From an uncultured Bacteroides sp. (GTDB lineage: Bacteria; Bacteroidota; Bacteroidia; Bacteroidales; Bacteroidaceae): a DNA stretch of 10,159 nt. The DNA lies in NCBI GenBank assembly GCA_905197435.1, contig CAJJYX010000121.1, forward strand, positions 1 to 10,159, written 5' to 3'. The translations under genes were made by a program, and so were the position numbers. Shown piece by piece: positions 1 to 7,014 of this stretch (position 1 is the stretch's first letter; each line of letters opens with the position of its first letter). The notes under the pieces were generated by a model. It was not told the origin of the DNA and searched no databases. It worked only from the letters and a program-made list of their open reading frames with translations.

Positions 1-500
1 TCGTAGGCCAAGATAATCTTAGAGAAATCTTCTGCAGACAAAGAGAATACAGAAGCCAACTGAGCAGCTACCACTTCATTCTGCTTGTTTGCTTCACGTT
101 CTTCCAGCACTTCACCGATACAGAAAATCGGAGTCAGGCCGTTGGCCAAAGCCAATTTTACTTTTTCTTCCAGGATTGCAACTGTCTCACCATAGTAAGC
201 ACGACGCTCAGAGTGACCCAGAATTACATATTTTGCACCGGTAGAAGCGACCATAGCTGCTGAGACTTCGCCGGTATATGCGCCTGATACCTTGTCTGCA
301 CAGTTTTCTGCACCCACACCAATCTTGGCAGCATCTACCAAAGGAGTAACAGATGCCAGGTGGATAAACGGAGTACAGATGATTACATCACAGTTAGGCT
401 TTTCGTTAGCCAGTGTTTCATTCAGTTCTTTTGCAAGAGCAATACCCTCTTGGAGGGTTTTGTTCATTTTCCAGTTTCCTGCAACAATGTTTTTTCTCAT
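1..500 (-). CDS. tpiA: Triosephosphate isomerase, N-terminal two-thirds (cut by window edge)
   Basis: Interconverts dihydroxyacetone phosphate and glyceraldehyde 3-phosphate in cytoplasmic glycolysis and gluconeogenesis. The start is the ATG at 498-500, giving [13 protein letters not shown]. Visible family marks are the substrate-binding N9 and K11 of GNWKMN, GAENC at 63-67 and GHSERR at 95-100 with electrophilic H96. The frame ends in KIILAY at residue 166, and the first two bases of the next codon (GA) fit the catalytic Glu of the AYEP motif. About 85 residues of a usual ~250 are missing to the left. It lies 64 bases after the DoxX-like gene on the same strand. The leader is AT-rich (TTTTAATAATAAAACAAA just before ATG) with no Shine-Dalgarno and no clear TAnnTTTG box, so I cannot show a private promoter. 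Codon choice is narrower than in its neighbours (Arg almost only CGT), as expected for an abundant enzyme. Confidence 0.97.
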   Translation of the reverse strand, partial: MRKNIVAGNWKMNKTLQEGIALAKELNETLANEKPNCDVIICTPFIHLASVTPLVDAAKIGVGAENCADKVSGAYTGEVSAAMVASTGAKYVILGHSERRAYYGETVAILEEKVKLALANGLTPIFCIGEVLEEREANKQNEVVAAQLASVFSLSAEDFSKIILAY

Positions 501-564
501 TTTGTTTTATTATTAAAAGGGTTAATGTATTTACTATTCAACAATTTACGACTTGCTATTTATA

Positions 565-1863
565 CTACTGTTGCCTAAGCCGCTGCCTCTCCCTGCGTCT
601 TATAACCAAGATATCGGCACAAAGCACCATCATCAAAGGGATGATGAACCACAGCAACACGTAGCCTATTGTCCGCAGGTCACTTTCCTGCTTCAACTTG
701 CCCAAGTCCAACTTATCCAGACTGTCGGTCAGCACATATTCATCGGGCAGCCGGTTACCGCTCCATTTATTCAGAATCATCCCGTCCTTTATCAACAGCA
801 AACCGGGATTTGAACGGATAATGGTTTTCAGCGTAATGTCATCTGTCTGGCAGAAAGGATATTCCGCCCCAGTCTTGTCACGCCACAACTCTATCTCGTC
901 TTCCGGAGATGAAGTCAAGGCATAAAAACCGTAACCATGCTCCGTACAGTAATCGTATATTTCATTGATAAGGTCGATATTACTGTCATCCGCCTCTTCT
1001 ATCCGATGGGCAACCAGCAAAAACGTATATTCCTTATCCGACAGTACGCTGTCCGTTATATCATCCCATGTATCCAGACTCATCATGAAAAAATCGTGAA
1101 TGGGAGGTTCATAACCTTTTTCCTTCAGTATCGTACGCGATTCCACAAACGTCCATGTACTGTCCGGATAATCTTCCAGCGTAAATTCCCGGCGCTTTCC
1201 ATCCTTCTCCATGATAAACCGGCTCTCGAACACACTCGGCTTGGCACCTTCCGGAATCTCCATGCCAATTTTGATATTTGTTCCAATTCTGTAAGGGCGA
1301 AAATCAAGTACCGGCAAATTCTCCAGGCAATAAAAGGACAATGCAAATACAAACAGAATCGTGTACATGGAAATCATCCATTCCATCTTCGGTGTAATGA
1401 AGCGTATCAGCAAGTCCTGCCATTTGAATACGGATACTGCCGCCGCCAACAACACTATGTTCTTGTCGAAAGTCTGCCAATTGGTCAATACCCAAGCATC
1501 ACCGAAGCATCCACAGTCAGAGACCGGATTCGACAAGGCCAGATAAAGCGTCAAAGGAGTCATTACAGCCATCAGCAATAATGCCAATGTAGATGCCACC
1601 TTCCGGCGTATGCCCAAAAACAAGAAAACACCGACACTGAATTCTATGGCAGACAATACTATCCCCAGCAATAACGGCAAATAAGACGGGAACCAGGAGA
1701 TTATGCCGAAAGCCGTCAAGTAATCCTGAATTTTATAAAAAAAGCCCAACGGGTCAATGGCCTTTACAAATCCGGAAAAGATGAATACTCCCCCCAACAG
1801 AAAACGGCAGAGGTTCACCCCTACTTTCCCGACAATATGTCTCTTGTCAATCTCCAAATTCAA
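565..1863 (-). CDS. DoxX/MauE-like membrane protein with periplasmic thioredoxin-like domain
   Basis: Role unknown; a membrane redox or protein-folding function is inferred from the domains only. Residues 1-182 resemble DoxX/MauE proteins: an opening helix with FIFSGFVKAIDPLG (about 28-41), TM segments near 14-36, 61-84, 89-110, 135-147 and 162-181, and the motif DCGCFGD at 116-122 with C117 and C119. Residues 183-396 form a soluble domain whose end (SNPGLLLIKDGMILNKWSG, 351-369) resembles the cis-proline and following strands of thioredoxin folds, but it has no CxxC; C306 and C338 remain. A last TM (398-421) precedes a basic tail. Positive-inside loops place the CGC motif and the soluble domain in the periplasm. 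There is no ATG before residue 98, inside TM3, so the start is probably TTG at 1863 or 1857, overlapping the end of the DUF1599 gene by 17 or 11 bases. I recall RefSeq using 'BT_3928 family' for such proteins. Confidence 0.85.
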   Translation of the reverse strand: MNLEIDKRHIVGKVGVNLCRFLLGGVFIFSGFVKAIDPLGFFYKIQDYLTAFGIISWFPSYLPLLLGIVLSAIEFSVGVFLFLGIRRKVASTLALLLMAVMTPLTLYLALSNPVSDCGCFGDAWVLTNWQTFDKNIVLLAAAVSVFKWQDLLIRFITPKMEWMISMYTILFVFALSFYCLENLPVLDFRPYRIGTNIKIGMEIPEGAKPSVFESRFIMEKDGKRREFTLEDYPDSTWTFVESRTILKEKGYEPPIHDFFMMSLDTWDDITDSVLSDKEYTFLLVAHRIEEADDSNIDLINEIYDYCTEHGYGFYALTSSPEDEIELWRDKTGAEYPFCQTDDITLKTIIRSNPGLLLIKDGMILNKWSGNRLPDEYVLTDSLDKLDLGKLKQESDLRTIGYVLLWFIIPLMMVLCADILVIRRRERQRLRQQ

Positions 1864-2389
1864 TCTTAATTAAGCCGAATACAGAATAGTTGATCATATC
1901 CATATAATTGGCATCAATGCCCTCCGATACCAAAGTTGCCCCGGACAGGCTTTCAATCTGCTTTGTCCGGTAAATCTTCATCAATATCAAGTCCGTATAC
2001 GAACTGATGCGCATACTACGCCAAGCCTCATCATAATCATGGTTCTTGGCAAGCATCAGTTCCAGAGAGGTTTTGGCATATTTGTCATACAGCGCCAATG
2101 CCTCCTCATTAGTCATGTCGGCAGCCTCGGCATAGCCAAGTTCCAGTTGTATCAACCCCACAATTCCATAGTTCACTATAGCCATGAATTCAGAACGAAT
2201 ACCTTCATCTACCAAAGCTACTCCTTTCATTTCAATGCTTCTGATACGGTTTGCCTTAATAAATATCTGATCCGTCACGGAAGACGGGCGAAGAATGCGC
2301 CACGCCGGACCGTAATCATGAAGTTTCTTAGAGAACAGATCACGGCAAATCGCAATGATATGTTCAAACTGTTGCTTGGTATCTTTCAT
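1847..2389 (-). CDS. DUF1599 protein with two tandem domain copies
   Basis: A soluble 180-residue protein of unknown function; no signal peptide or membrane segment. The DUF1599 family has also been named nucleotide-modification-associated domain 1 (from memory), which gives no proven activity here. The sequence is an internal duplication: residues 24-85 (HDYGPAWRILR through NYGIVGLIQLELG) align with 117-179 (HDYDEAWRSMR through NYSVFGLIKIEFG) at an offset of 93, then 94 after one inserted residue. Conserved in both copies are HDY, AW, R, SS-TD, K, R, IE, V-EGI and NY. The ATG at 2387-2389 follows a purine-rich AAGCAAGGAA. A promoter box lies about 50 bases upstream, so this is the first gene of the unit that continues into the DoxX-like gene and possibly tpiA. 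Its stop lies inside the next gene, so translation of the pair is probably coupled. Confidence 0.9.
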   Translation of the reverse strand: MKDTKQQFEHIIAICRDLFSKKLHDYGPAWRILRPSSVTDQIFIKANRIRSIEMKGVALVDEGIRSEFMAIVNYGIVGLIQLELGYAEAADMTNEEALALYDKYAKTSLELMLAKNHDYDEAWRSMRISSYTDLILMKIYRTKQIESLSGATLVSEGIDANYMDMINYSVFGLIKIEFGD

Positions 2390-2437
2390 TTCCTTGCTTC
2401 TTTATGCTGAGGTGCAGCCTGTTTTCACAGTGCGCTG

Positions 2438-2469
2438 CAAAGATAGGAATAATTAAAGAAAAAGAAAAA
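2438..2469 (-). promoter_or_regulatory. Bacteroides-type promoter for the DUF1599 gene
   Basis: On the minus strand TATCTTTG (2445-2438) matches the Bacteroides -7 consensus TAnnTTTG exactly. Twenty bases upstream, TTTT (2469-2466) is a 3 of 4 match to the -33 TTTG. Transcription would start near 2431, giving a leader of about 42 bases to the ATG at 2389. The -33 region lies in the T-rich tail of the terminator of the preceding gene. Confidence 0.7.
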
Positions 2470-2503
2470 GAGGGCACTCTAAAATCTATTAAAGTGCCCT
2501 CTT
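2453..2503 (-). terminator. Rho-independent terminator after the M23 peptidase gene
   Basis: Perfect 11-bp inverted repeat: arms 2468-2478 and 2493-2503 (AAGAGGGCACT / AGTGCCCTCTT) around a 14-base loop. Read on the minus strand it is followed by an interrupted T tract (TTTCTTTTTCTTTAATT, 2467-2451). On the plus strand it is followed by CTATAG with no T run, so it should act only on minus-strand transcripts, from the peptidase gene ending at 2525. Confidence 0.9.
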
Positions 2504-2524
2504 CTATAGAGATTGTTTACGTTT

Positions 2525-3406
2525 TTATGAGCAGCGCAATACTTGTCCCGGTCTCAGGATTGTTTTACGCGTAATTCGGTTCAATTTACAAAGTTTATCC
2601 ACGGAAGTCCCCTGACGGGCAGCAATCCGCCCCAACGTATCTCCCTTCTTCACCTTATAGAACAAGCCTTCACCCGATGCCATGCTGCGTGCCGTGCCAG
2701 AAGAGCCTTTTGTCTTATGGAAAGTATAGGAATCAGCTACGACATCCTGCTTCTCAAAATCAAACAGAAGTGCCGGATTGATGGGTATTCCCAAGAAACG
2801 GGTCTCAAAGTGAAGATGCGAACCGGTAGAACGTCCGGTATTACCCCCCAAAGCAATGGGTTCGCCCGCCTTCACCAATTGGTTTGTATCAACCAATTGT
2901 TTGGACAAGTGCCCATAAACGGTTTCCAAACCATTATCGTGACGAATAACCACGTATTTACCATAACCACGACGCCCCTGGTTCTTGACAACACGCACTT
3001 TTCCATCAAAAGCAGCACGGATTGTATCTCCTACATACACCTTAATGTCCAAGCCGTAATGAGCCCTTCTTCTCCGCGGACGGTAACCGAACACATCTGT
3101 AATACGGGTATTGGGGGTAGGCATGCAAAAGCCTGTCAAATCAAATGTATAGCTCTCGGGCACAATCGCATTGCCATAGGCTTGTACGAATTCGTTGTTC
3201 CAGTTAGGATACAAGTCCAAGCCCGGATACAAAGCTTGTTCCGCACGTATCTGTTTCTGCAAAGCCAGTGAGTCTACACTCTTAAGTTTTCTGTCTACGG
3301 GGGCTTGACGGGCAATTAAGTCTTGTGAAAAAGAATTCAGGCTAACCATTGCCGTCGCAACCAATAAAGCAGTTTTTATCCAATTAAAATTCATCTGTTT
3401 CGTCAT
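2525..3406 (-). CDS. Secreted M23 metallopeptidase with C-terminal LysM domain
   Basis: A probable peptidoglycan endopeptidase of the LytM/NlpD type, acting in the periplasm on cell-wall cross-links. A hydrophobic N-terminus (about 9-27, ending NSFSQ) looks like a signal peptide. The peptidase M23 domain spans about 97-212. H116 and D120 of HYGLD and H199 of SHLHFE would bind zinc; H166 of YGHLS and H197 are the other catalytic histidines. All expected residues are present, so it should be active rather than a degenerate NlpD-like activator. A LysM peptidoglycan-binding domain fills 249-292 (FYKVKKGDTLGRIA onward). Starts at 3406 and at 3394 (MNFNWIKTALLV) are both possible; the second gives a more usual signal peptide. 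Both lie inside the 49-codon frame upstream, so translation may be coupled to it. A terminator follows at 2468-2503. Confidence 0.93.
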   Translation of the reverse strand: MTKQMNFNWIKTALLVATAMVSLNSFSQDLIARQAPVDRKLKSVDSLALQKQIRAEQALYPGLDLYPNWNNEFVQAYGNAIVPESYTFDLTGFCMPTPNTRITDVFGYRPRRRRAHYGLDIKVYVGDTIRAAFDGKVRVVKNQGRRGYGKYVVIRHDNGLETVYGHLSKQLVDTNQLVKAGEPIALGGNTGRSTGSHLHFETRFLGIPINPALLFDFEKQDVVADSYTFHKTKGSSGTARSMASGEGLFYKVKKGDTLGRIAARQGTSVDKLCKLNRITRKTILRPGQVLRCS

Positions 3407-3533
3407 TCATTTCGATATCCGCAACAAGTGTCCCGGCAAAACCAGCCTTTACCTGTTCCCTGCGGGTATCCATATTGATTTTCAAAAATTCTCCCAAAGA
3501 TAACATTTCTCTCTGAAAAACTGCATCGGTCAT
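3384..3533 (-). CDS. Small 49-residue protein upstream of the M23 gene (hypothetical)
   Basis: An open frame begins at ATG 3531-3533, two codons after an in-frame TAG, and runs 49 codons to TAA at 3384-3386. It encodes MTDAVFQREMLSLGEFLK, then a charged middle (MDTRREQVKAG, 21-31) and an acidic end (EMNDETDEF). I do not recognise the product and see no signal peptide or membrane segment. Support for it being real: it fills the leader between a promoter box (3612-3643) and the peptidase gene, it starts in an AT-rich site (AAAAAAATAGTTAATG) typical of Bacteroides, its codons look ordinary for this genome, and it overlaps the peptidase start by 23 bases (11 if that gene starts at 3394). It could be a small protein or a leader peptide coupling or controlling peptidase translation. 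Chance occurrence is possible at this length. Confidence 0.6.
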   Translation of the reverse strand: MTDAVFQREMLSLGEFLKINMDTRREQVKAGFAGTLVADIEMNDETDEF

Positions 3534-3564
3534 TAACTATTTTTTTGAAGAGGAGAAAGAAACA

Positions 3565-3583
3565 AAGCCCACAAACGGGTCTT
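3565..3583 (-). promoter_or_regulatory. Small GC hairpin in the leader of the small-protein/M23 transcript
   Basis: On the minus strand AAG-A-CCC and GGG-CTT pair around GTTTGT (with one bulged A), followed by the T/C-rich TGTTTCTTTCTCC. It would lie about 20-40 bases into the transcript from the promoter at 3612-3643. It may be a weak terminator or attenuator, or serve as the end of read-through from recG. The stem is short, so this is tentative. Confidence 0.3.
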
Positions 3584-3588
3584 AATTC

Positions 3589-3600
3589 CCTATAGATAGG
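3589..3600. repeat. Short inverted repeat near the predicted transcription start
   Basis: CCTAT-AG-ATAGG is a perfect 5-bp inverted repeat with a 2-base centre, about 5-15 bases downstream of the predicted start (near 3605). It could be an operator half-site pair or chance; nothing else supports it. Confidence 0.25.
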
Positions 3601-3611
3601 TATTTTACAGG

Positions 3612-3643
3612 CAAATATGTTTTACAACATAGAATGTAACAAA
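3612..3643 (-). promoter_or_regulatory. Bacteroides-type promoter for the small ORF and M23 gene
   Basis: On the minus strand CATATTTG (3619-3612) is a 7 of 8 match to TAnnTTTG, and an exact TTTG (3643-3640) lies 20 bases upstream, the expected -33 spacing. Transcription would start near 3605, giving about 70 bases to the small ORF and about 200 to the peptidase gene. It begins only about 20 bases after the recG stop, and I see no strong terminator between, so recG transcripts may also read through. Confidence 0.6.
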
Positions 3644-3663
3644 AGTGTATGTTTAACCGTTTT

Positions 3664-5760
3664 TCAACTTATTGCCGCCCAATTAACGTTCGTCTTTCTT
3701 AACGCTTTCAACTGCCGCCACAAGACTTCATTCTCAGGCAATATGCCATTGGGGTCGGCATCCACTACCGCCTGAGCCACTTCACGGGCATATTGCAGCA
3801 ATTGGCCGTCACGGGCTATATCAGCAATCTTCAAATCAAAGGCAATGCCGCTTTGCTGTGTTCCCTCCAAATCTCCGGGACCACGCAGTTTCAAATCAGC
3901 TTCCGCTATTTCAAAACCGTCATTGGTCCGCACCATTATCTCCAAGCGCTTCCTTGTATCTTCAGCCAGCTTATAGCCGGTAACCAAAATACAGTAGGAT
4001 TGGTCGGCCCCACGTCCCACACGCCCCCGAAGCTGATGAAGCTGTGACAGTCCGAAACGTTCGGCATCCTCGATCACCATCACCGAAGCGTTAGGCACAT
4101 TCACACCCACTTCAATCACGGTGGTAGCCACCATTATCTGCGCTTCGCCGGATACGAACAATTGCATCTGCGCATCTTTTTCAGCCGGCTTCATCTTCCC
4201 ATGCACCTTGCAGACCCTGCACTCGGGAAATTCTTCGCAAATATGCAGATACCCCTCCTCAAGATTCTTCAAGTCAATCTTTTCGCTTTCTTTAATCAAC
4301 GGGTAAACGATATAGACCTGCCGTCCTTCGGCAATCTGCTTGTGCATGGACCGGTACAGGCTTATCCGATGATTGTCGAATTGGTGAAGGGTGACAATCG
4401 GTTTACGCCCGGGAGGCAATTCATCGATGACGGACACATCCAGATCGCCATAAAGTGTCATGGCCAATGTACGGGGAATCGGGGTTGCCGTCATCACCAG
4501 CACATGGGGAGGCTGCACATTCTTTGTCCACAACCGTGCCCGTTGGGCCACACCGAAACGATGCTGCTCATCGATCACTGTCAAACCGAGCGAAGCAAAA
4601 TTCACCGTATCTTCAATGACGGCATGAGTGCCTATCAGTATATGTATGTCTCCCGTCAGCAAACCGGCAAGGATGGCTTCACGCCGCTTACCCTTGATGG
4701 AACCGGTCAGCAATTCCACACGAACCTCCATGCCATACAGCAGTTCACGGATGGTTTCATAATGCTGGTTTGCCAGAATTTCGGTAGGCGCCATCATACA
4801 CGCCTGATAACCATTGTCAAGCGCCATCAGCATGCTCATCAATGCAACAAGTGTCTTTCCACTTCCCACATCTCCTTGCAGCAAGCGGTTCATCTGCTTT
4901 CCCGACCCCACATCCTTACGGATTTCCTTCAGGACCCGCTTCTGCGCATTGGTCAGTTCAAAAGGAAGATTACGGGAGTAGAAGGTATTGAATACTTCTC
5001 CCACCCTTTCAAAAACATAGCCGCGATATTTCCGCTGACGGTCTTTTGCATACCTCAGAATATTCAACTGTACATAAAAGAGTTCCTCAAACTTCAGCCG
5101 GTACTGTGCCTTGCGCAACAAATCCGGATTGGCCGGAAAGTGGATATTGACCAGAGCCTCCGTCAATGGCATCAGGTGGTGCCCGGCAAGTATGGCAGGC
5201 GAAAGGGTCTCCGGCAACGGTTCATGCAACTGCTGTACCACTGTATTCATCATCTTCTCGATTGCATGCGAGTTGAGAGAGCTCCGTTTCATCTTTTCTG
5301 TCGTATTGTAATAAGGTCGCAATCCCATAGACGACAGCTTCAAATCCGAAACCTGGTCTATATCCGGATGGGCAATGTTTATCCTGCCATTGAAAAAGGC
5401 AGGTTTTCCGAATACGATATATTCCTGATGCACTTTATACTTCCCCACCAGATATTTGATACCTTGGAACCAGACCAGGTCCACTACTCCCGTGCCGTCT
5501 GAGAAATGGGCAATCAACCTGCGCTGGCGTCCCTCTCCGGCCGTTTCAAAACTCAGGATTTCACCTTTCAATTGGATATAAGGCATTGTCCCGTCGATCT
5601 CCCGGATACAGTAGATGCGGCTGCGGTCCACATATTTATATGGAAAGTAATACAACAGGTCGTGCAAGGAGTAAATGCCCAGTTCCTTATTGAGCACCGA
5701 AGCACGCTGCGGCCCGACGCCCGACAAATATTTTATGTCACGCGTGGCTAAATCGAACAT
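3664..5760 (-). CDS. recG: ATP-dependent DNA helicase RecG
   Basis: A monomeric superfamily 2 helicase that remodels stalled replication forks and branch-migrates Holliday junctions and R-loops in the cytoplasm. The 698-residue length is normal. In order: an N-terminal wedge region with an OB fold (about 1-170, including the helix-hairpin-like [10 protein letters not shown] at 11-20), Walker A GDVGSGKT at 296-303, motif II DEQH at 397-400, motif [11 protein letters not shown] at 424-431, motif [11 protein letters not shown] at 576-584, and the RecG C-terminal region with [17 protein letters not shown] near 622-638, which belongs to the translocation (TRG) segment. No expected motif is missing. 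The start ATG at 5758-5760 lies inside the end of ispD (13-base overlap), so its translation is probably coupled to ispD. It is the last gene of the pdxJ-to-recG row. A long open frame on the opposite strand (4162-5502) is a shadow of this gene. Confidence 0.97.
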   Translation of the reverse strand: MFDLATRDIKYLSGVGPQRASVLNKELGIYSLHDLLYYFPYKYVDRSRIYCIREIDGTMPYIQLKGEILSFETAGEGRQRRLIAHFSDGTGVVDLVWFQGIKYLVGKYKVHQEYIVFGKPAFFNGRINIAHPDIDQVSDLKLSSMGLRPYYNTTEKMKRSSLNSHAIEKMMNTVVQQLHEPLPETLSPAILAGHHLMPLTEALVNIHFPANPDLLRKAQYRLKFEELFYVQLNILRYAKDRQRKYRGYVFERVGEVFNTFYSRNLPFELTNAQKRVLKEIRKDVGSGKQMNRLLQGDVGSGKTLVALMSMLMALDNGYQACMMAPTEILANQHYETIRELLYGMEVRVELLTGSIKGKRREAILAGLLTGDIHILIGTHAVIEDTVNFASLGLTVIDEQHRFGVAQRARLWTKNVQPPHVLVMTATPIPRTLAMTLYGDLDVSVIDELPPGRKPIVTLHQFDNHRISLYRSMHKQIAEGRQVYIVYPLIKESEKIDLKNLEEGYLHICEEFPECRVCKVHGKMKPAEKDAQMQLFVSGEAQIMVATTVIEVGVNVPNASVMVIEDAERFGLSQLHQLRGRVGRGADQSYCILVTGYKLAEDTRKRLEIMVRTNDGFEIAEADLKLRGPGDLEGTQQSGIAFDLKIADIARDGQLLQYAREVAQAVVDADPNGILPENEVLWRQLKALRKTNVNWAAIS

Positions 5761-6419
5761 GAATCTATAAGGGCGGTAGCTATTTTTAAATCAAAAGGAG
5801 TGGTTATTTTAATGTTTTCCCGGTTCCCCGGTGTCAAGAATACAGATACACCCAATGCCTCCACTACGGAAGCATCATCGGTAAAATGGGATGTATAGGG
5901 TTGCTCGTATGCCGTTTTCAGCAGTTCCGCATCAAAGACTTGGGGAGTCTGCACCAGTCTATAGTCATCCCTGCTGACAGTCACACTGCCTTCCCCTTCC
6001 ATGCGGCGGACAGTCTCCACCACACCAATTACCGGAATCACGGCTTTTTTCCCGGCAGCCAAGCTGTAGCAACGCGCAATCACTTCACGGGCAACAAACG
6101 GACGTACGCCGTCATGCACACCAACCAAAGCAGGCGTTTCCACTAAAGCCAAGCCGTTCTTTACAGAATGGAACCGCGTTTCCCCTCCGTCGGCAATGAC
6201 ATGCGGCAATGAAAAATGGTACTCCCCGCACAGTTGCCTCCAGTAATCCTGCTGGTTGCGGGGAAGTACCAATATTATCCGTATCTCAGGATTGTAGGCA
6301 TAAAAAGCTTCTAAGGTACGCATTAAAACGGGTTTCCCCCCAATCGGAAGAAACTGTTTGGGAAGTTCGGTCCCCATGCGCAAGCCCTTACCACCGGCTA
6401 CAATCAGAGCATACTCCAT
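5748..6419 (-). CDS. ispD: 2-C-methyl-D-erythritol 4-phosphate cytidylyltransferase
   Basis: Third step of the non-mevalonate (MEP) isoprenoid pathway: joins CTP and MEP to give CDP-methylerythritol and pyrophosphate, in the cytoplasm. The 223-residue protein starts at ATG 6417-6419 ([16 protein letters not shown]). The longer open frame back to 6464 begins with GTG inside the end of the DJ-1 gene and adds residues absent from the family. Signature parts: CTP-binding GGKGLRMG at 9-16 with K21 in ELPKQF, GGETR at 78-82, HDGVRP at 102-107, QTPQ at 157-160, TDDAS at 180-184 and ENIKIT at 201-206. It is a single-domain enzyme with no IspF fusion. The 32-base gap to the upstream gene holds AATT repeats, and its end overlaps recG by 13 bases. 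I see no reason to doubt activity. Confidence 0.96.
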   Translation of the reverse strand: MEYALIVAGGKGLRMGTELPKQFLPIGGKPVLMRTLEAFYAYNPEIRIILVLPRNQQDYWRQLCGEYHFSLPHVIADGGETRFHSVKNGLALVETPALVGVHDGVRPFVAREVIARCYSLAAGKKAVIPVIGVVETVRRMEGEGSVTVSRDDYRLVQTPQVFDAELLKTAYEQPYTSHFTDDASVVEALGVSVFLTPGNRENIKITTPFDLKIATALIDSCSI

Positions 6420-6420
6420 T

Positions 6421-6453
6421 AATTGAGAATTGAAAAATTGGAAATTGGGAATT
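6421..6453. repeat. Five AATT units in a degenerate 7-8 base tandem repeat
   Basis: AATT occurs at 6421, 6428, 6436, 6443 and 6450, separated by GAG, GAAA, GGA and GGG on the plus strand, so the period is 7, 8, 7 and 7 bases. The array fills the gap between the DJ-1-family and ispD genes and runs into the DJ-1 stop codon. On the mRNA it forms a pyrimidine-interrupted AAUU leader directly before the ispD ATG. I recall similar AATTCTC-type runs in other Bacteroides gene gaps. Function unknown. Confidence 0.7.
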
Positions 6454-7000
6454 AAAGAACACACATGGCTTCTTTCAATTCCTGCACCTTCTCTTTACCT
6501 TGCAACAACTCCACTACGGCCAGTGCAAACTCCATGGCAGCACCCGGTCCTTTTCCTGTAATGATATTGCCGTCTCTTTCTACCAAAGCGCCCGTACATT
6601 CGGCACCCTCCAGATATTGTTCAAATCCGGGATAACAAGTGGCCTTCTTGCCTTTCAGCAATCCAAGCTTGCCCAATACCATAGGAGCCGCACAAATAGC
6701 AGCGATCGGTTTCTGCTCTTGGGCAAAACGCTGTACGAGCTTACGCAACTCCACGCATTTCTCCAAAGTGGAAGCACCCGGCATACCACCCGGCAACAAT
6801 ATAAGCTCTGCATCAAAGAAGTCGCAGTTCACCACGTTCTTGTCACACAAAACCGGGATGTCGTGCGCTCCCGTCACTATCTCGTCAGGGGTTACCGTCA
6901 CCATTTCTACGTTCAATCCGGCGCGTCTCATAACATCCACAGAAGTGAAAGCTTCTATCTCTTCAAATCCGTCGGCAAAAAAAACATAAACTGTACCCAT
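6452..7000 (-). CDS. DJ-1/PfpI-family protein (YajL/ThiJ-like)
   Basis: A cytoplasmic 182-residue protein of the DJ-1/PfpI superfamily, whose members are reported as oxidative-stress or carbonyl-stress proteins; glyoxalase and deglycase activity is debated, so the exact reaction here is not claimed. Visible family residues are the nucleophile-elbow Cys C103 in AAICAAP (100-106), E16 in [11 protein letters not shown], which matches the acidic residue pairing with that Cys in human DJ-1, VDVMRRAG at 21-28, GGMPG at 71-75 and [11 protein letters not shown] near 149-159. Length is right for the DJ-1 rather than the PfpI protease subgroup. The ATG at 6998-7000 is 14 bases after the tonB stop, so it belongs to the same transcript. 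The end of the gene runs into an AATT-repeat leader before ispD. Confidence 0.93.
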   Translation of the reverse strand: MGTVYVFFADGFEEIEAFTSVDVMRRAGLNVEMVTVTPDEIVTGAHDIPVLCDKNVVNCDFFDAELILLPGGMPGASTLEKCVELRKLVQRFAQEQKPIAAICAAPMVLGKLGLLKGKKATCYPGFEQYLEGAECTGALVERDGNIITGKGPGAAMEFALAVVELLQGKEKVQELKEAMCVL

Positions 7001-7014
7001 AATTGTTCCTCCTC

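Noticed and set aside
501..564. Separate promoter for tpiA
   Set aside because: Expected for an abundant enzyme, but no convincing TAnnTTTG box with -33 partner is visible in the gap; it may lie within the upstream gene or be absent.
937..1581. 214-codon plus-strand frame opposite the DoxX-like gene
   Set aside because: Composition (His/Arg/Gln-rich) is typical of an antisense shadow, and the opposite strand shows a coherent membrane topology.
2543..3271. 242-codon plus-strand frame opposite the M23 gene
   Set aside because: Antisense to a peptidase with all catalytic residues; no domain, promoter or independent support.
3644..3663. Terminator directly after recG
   Set aside because: The bases after the stop show no stable stem followed by a T tract; the only nearby hairpin (3565-3583) lies beyond the next promoter and is weak.
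4162..5502. 446-codon open frame on the plus strand
   Set aside because: It lies wholly opposite recG, has no recognisable domain, and its reading is explained as the antisense of a conserved helicase with intact motifs.
6420..6464. Longer ispD start at GTG 6464
   Set aside because: The added residues come from the AATT repeat and the end of the DJ-1 gene; the IspD family starts at the [10 protein letters not shown] position.
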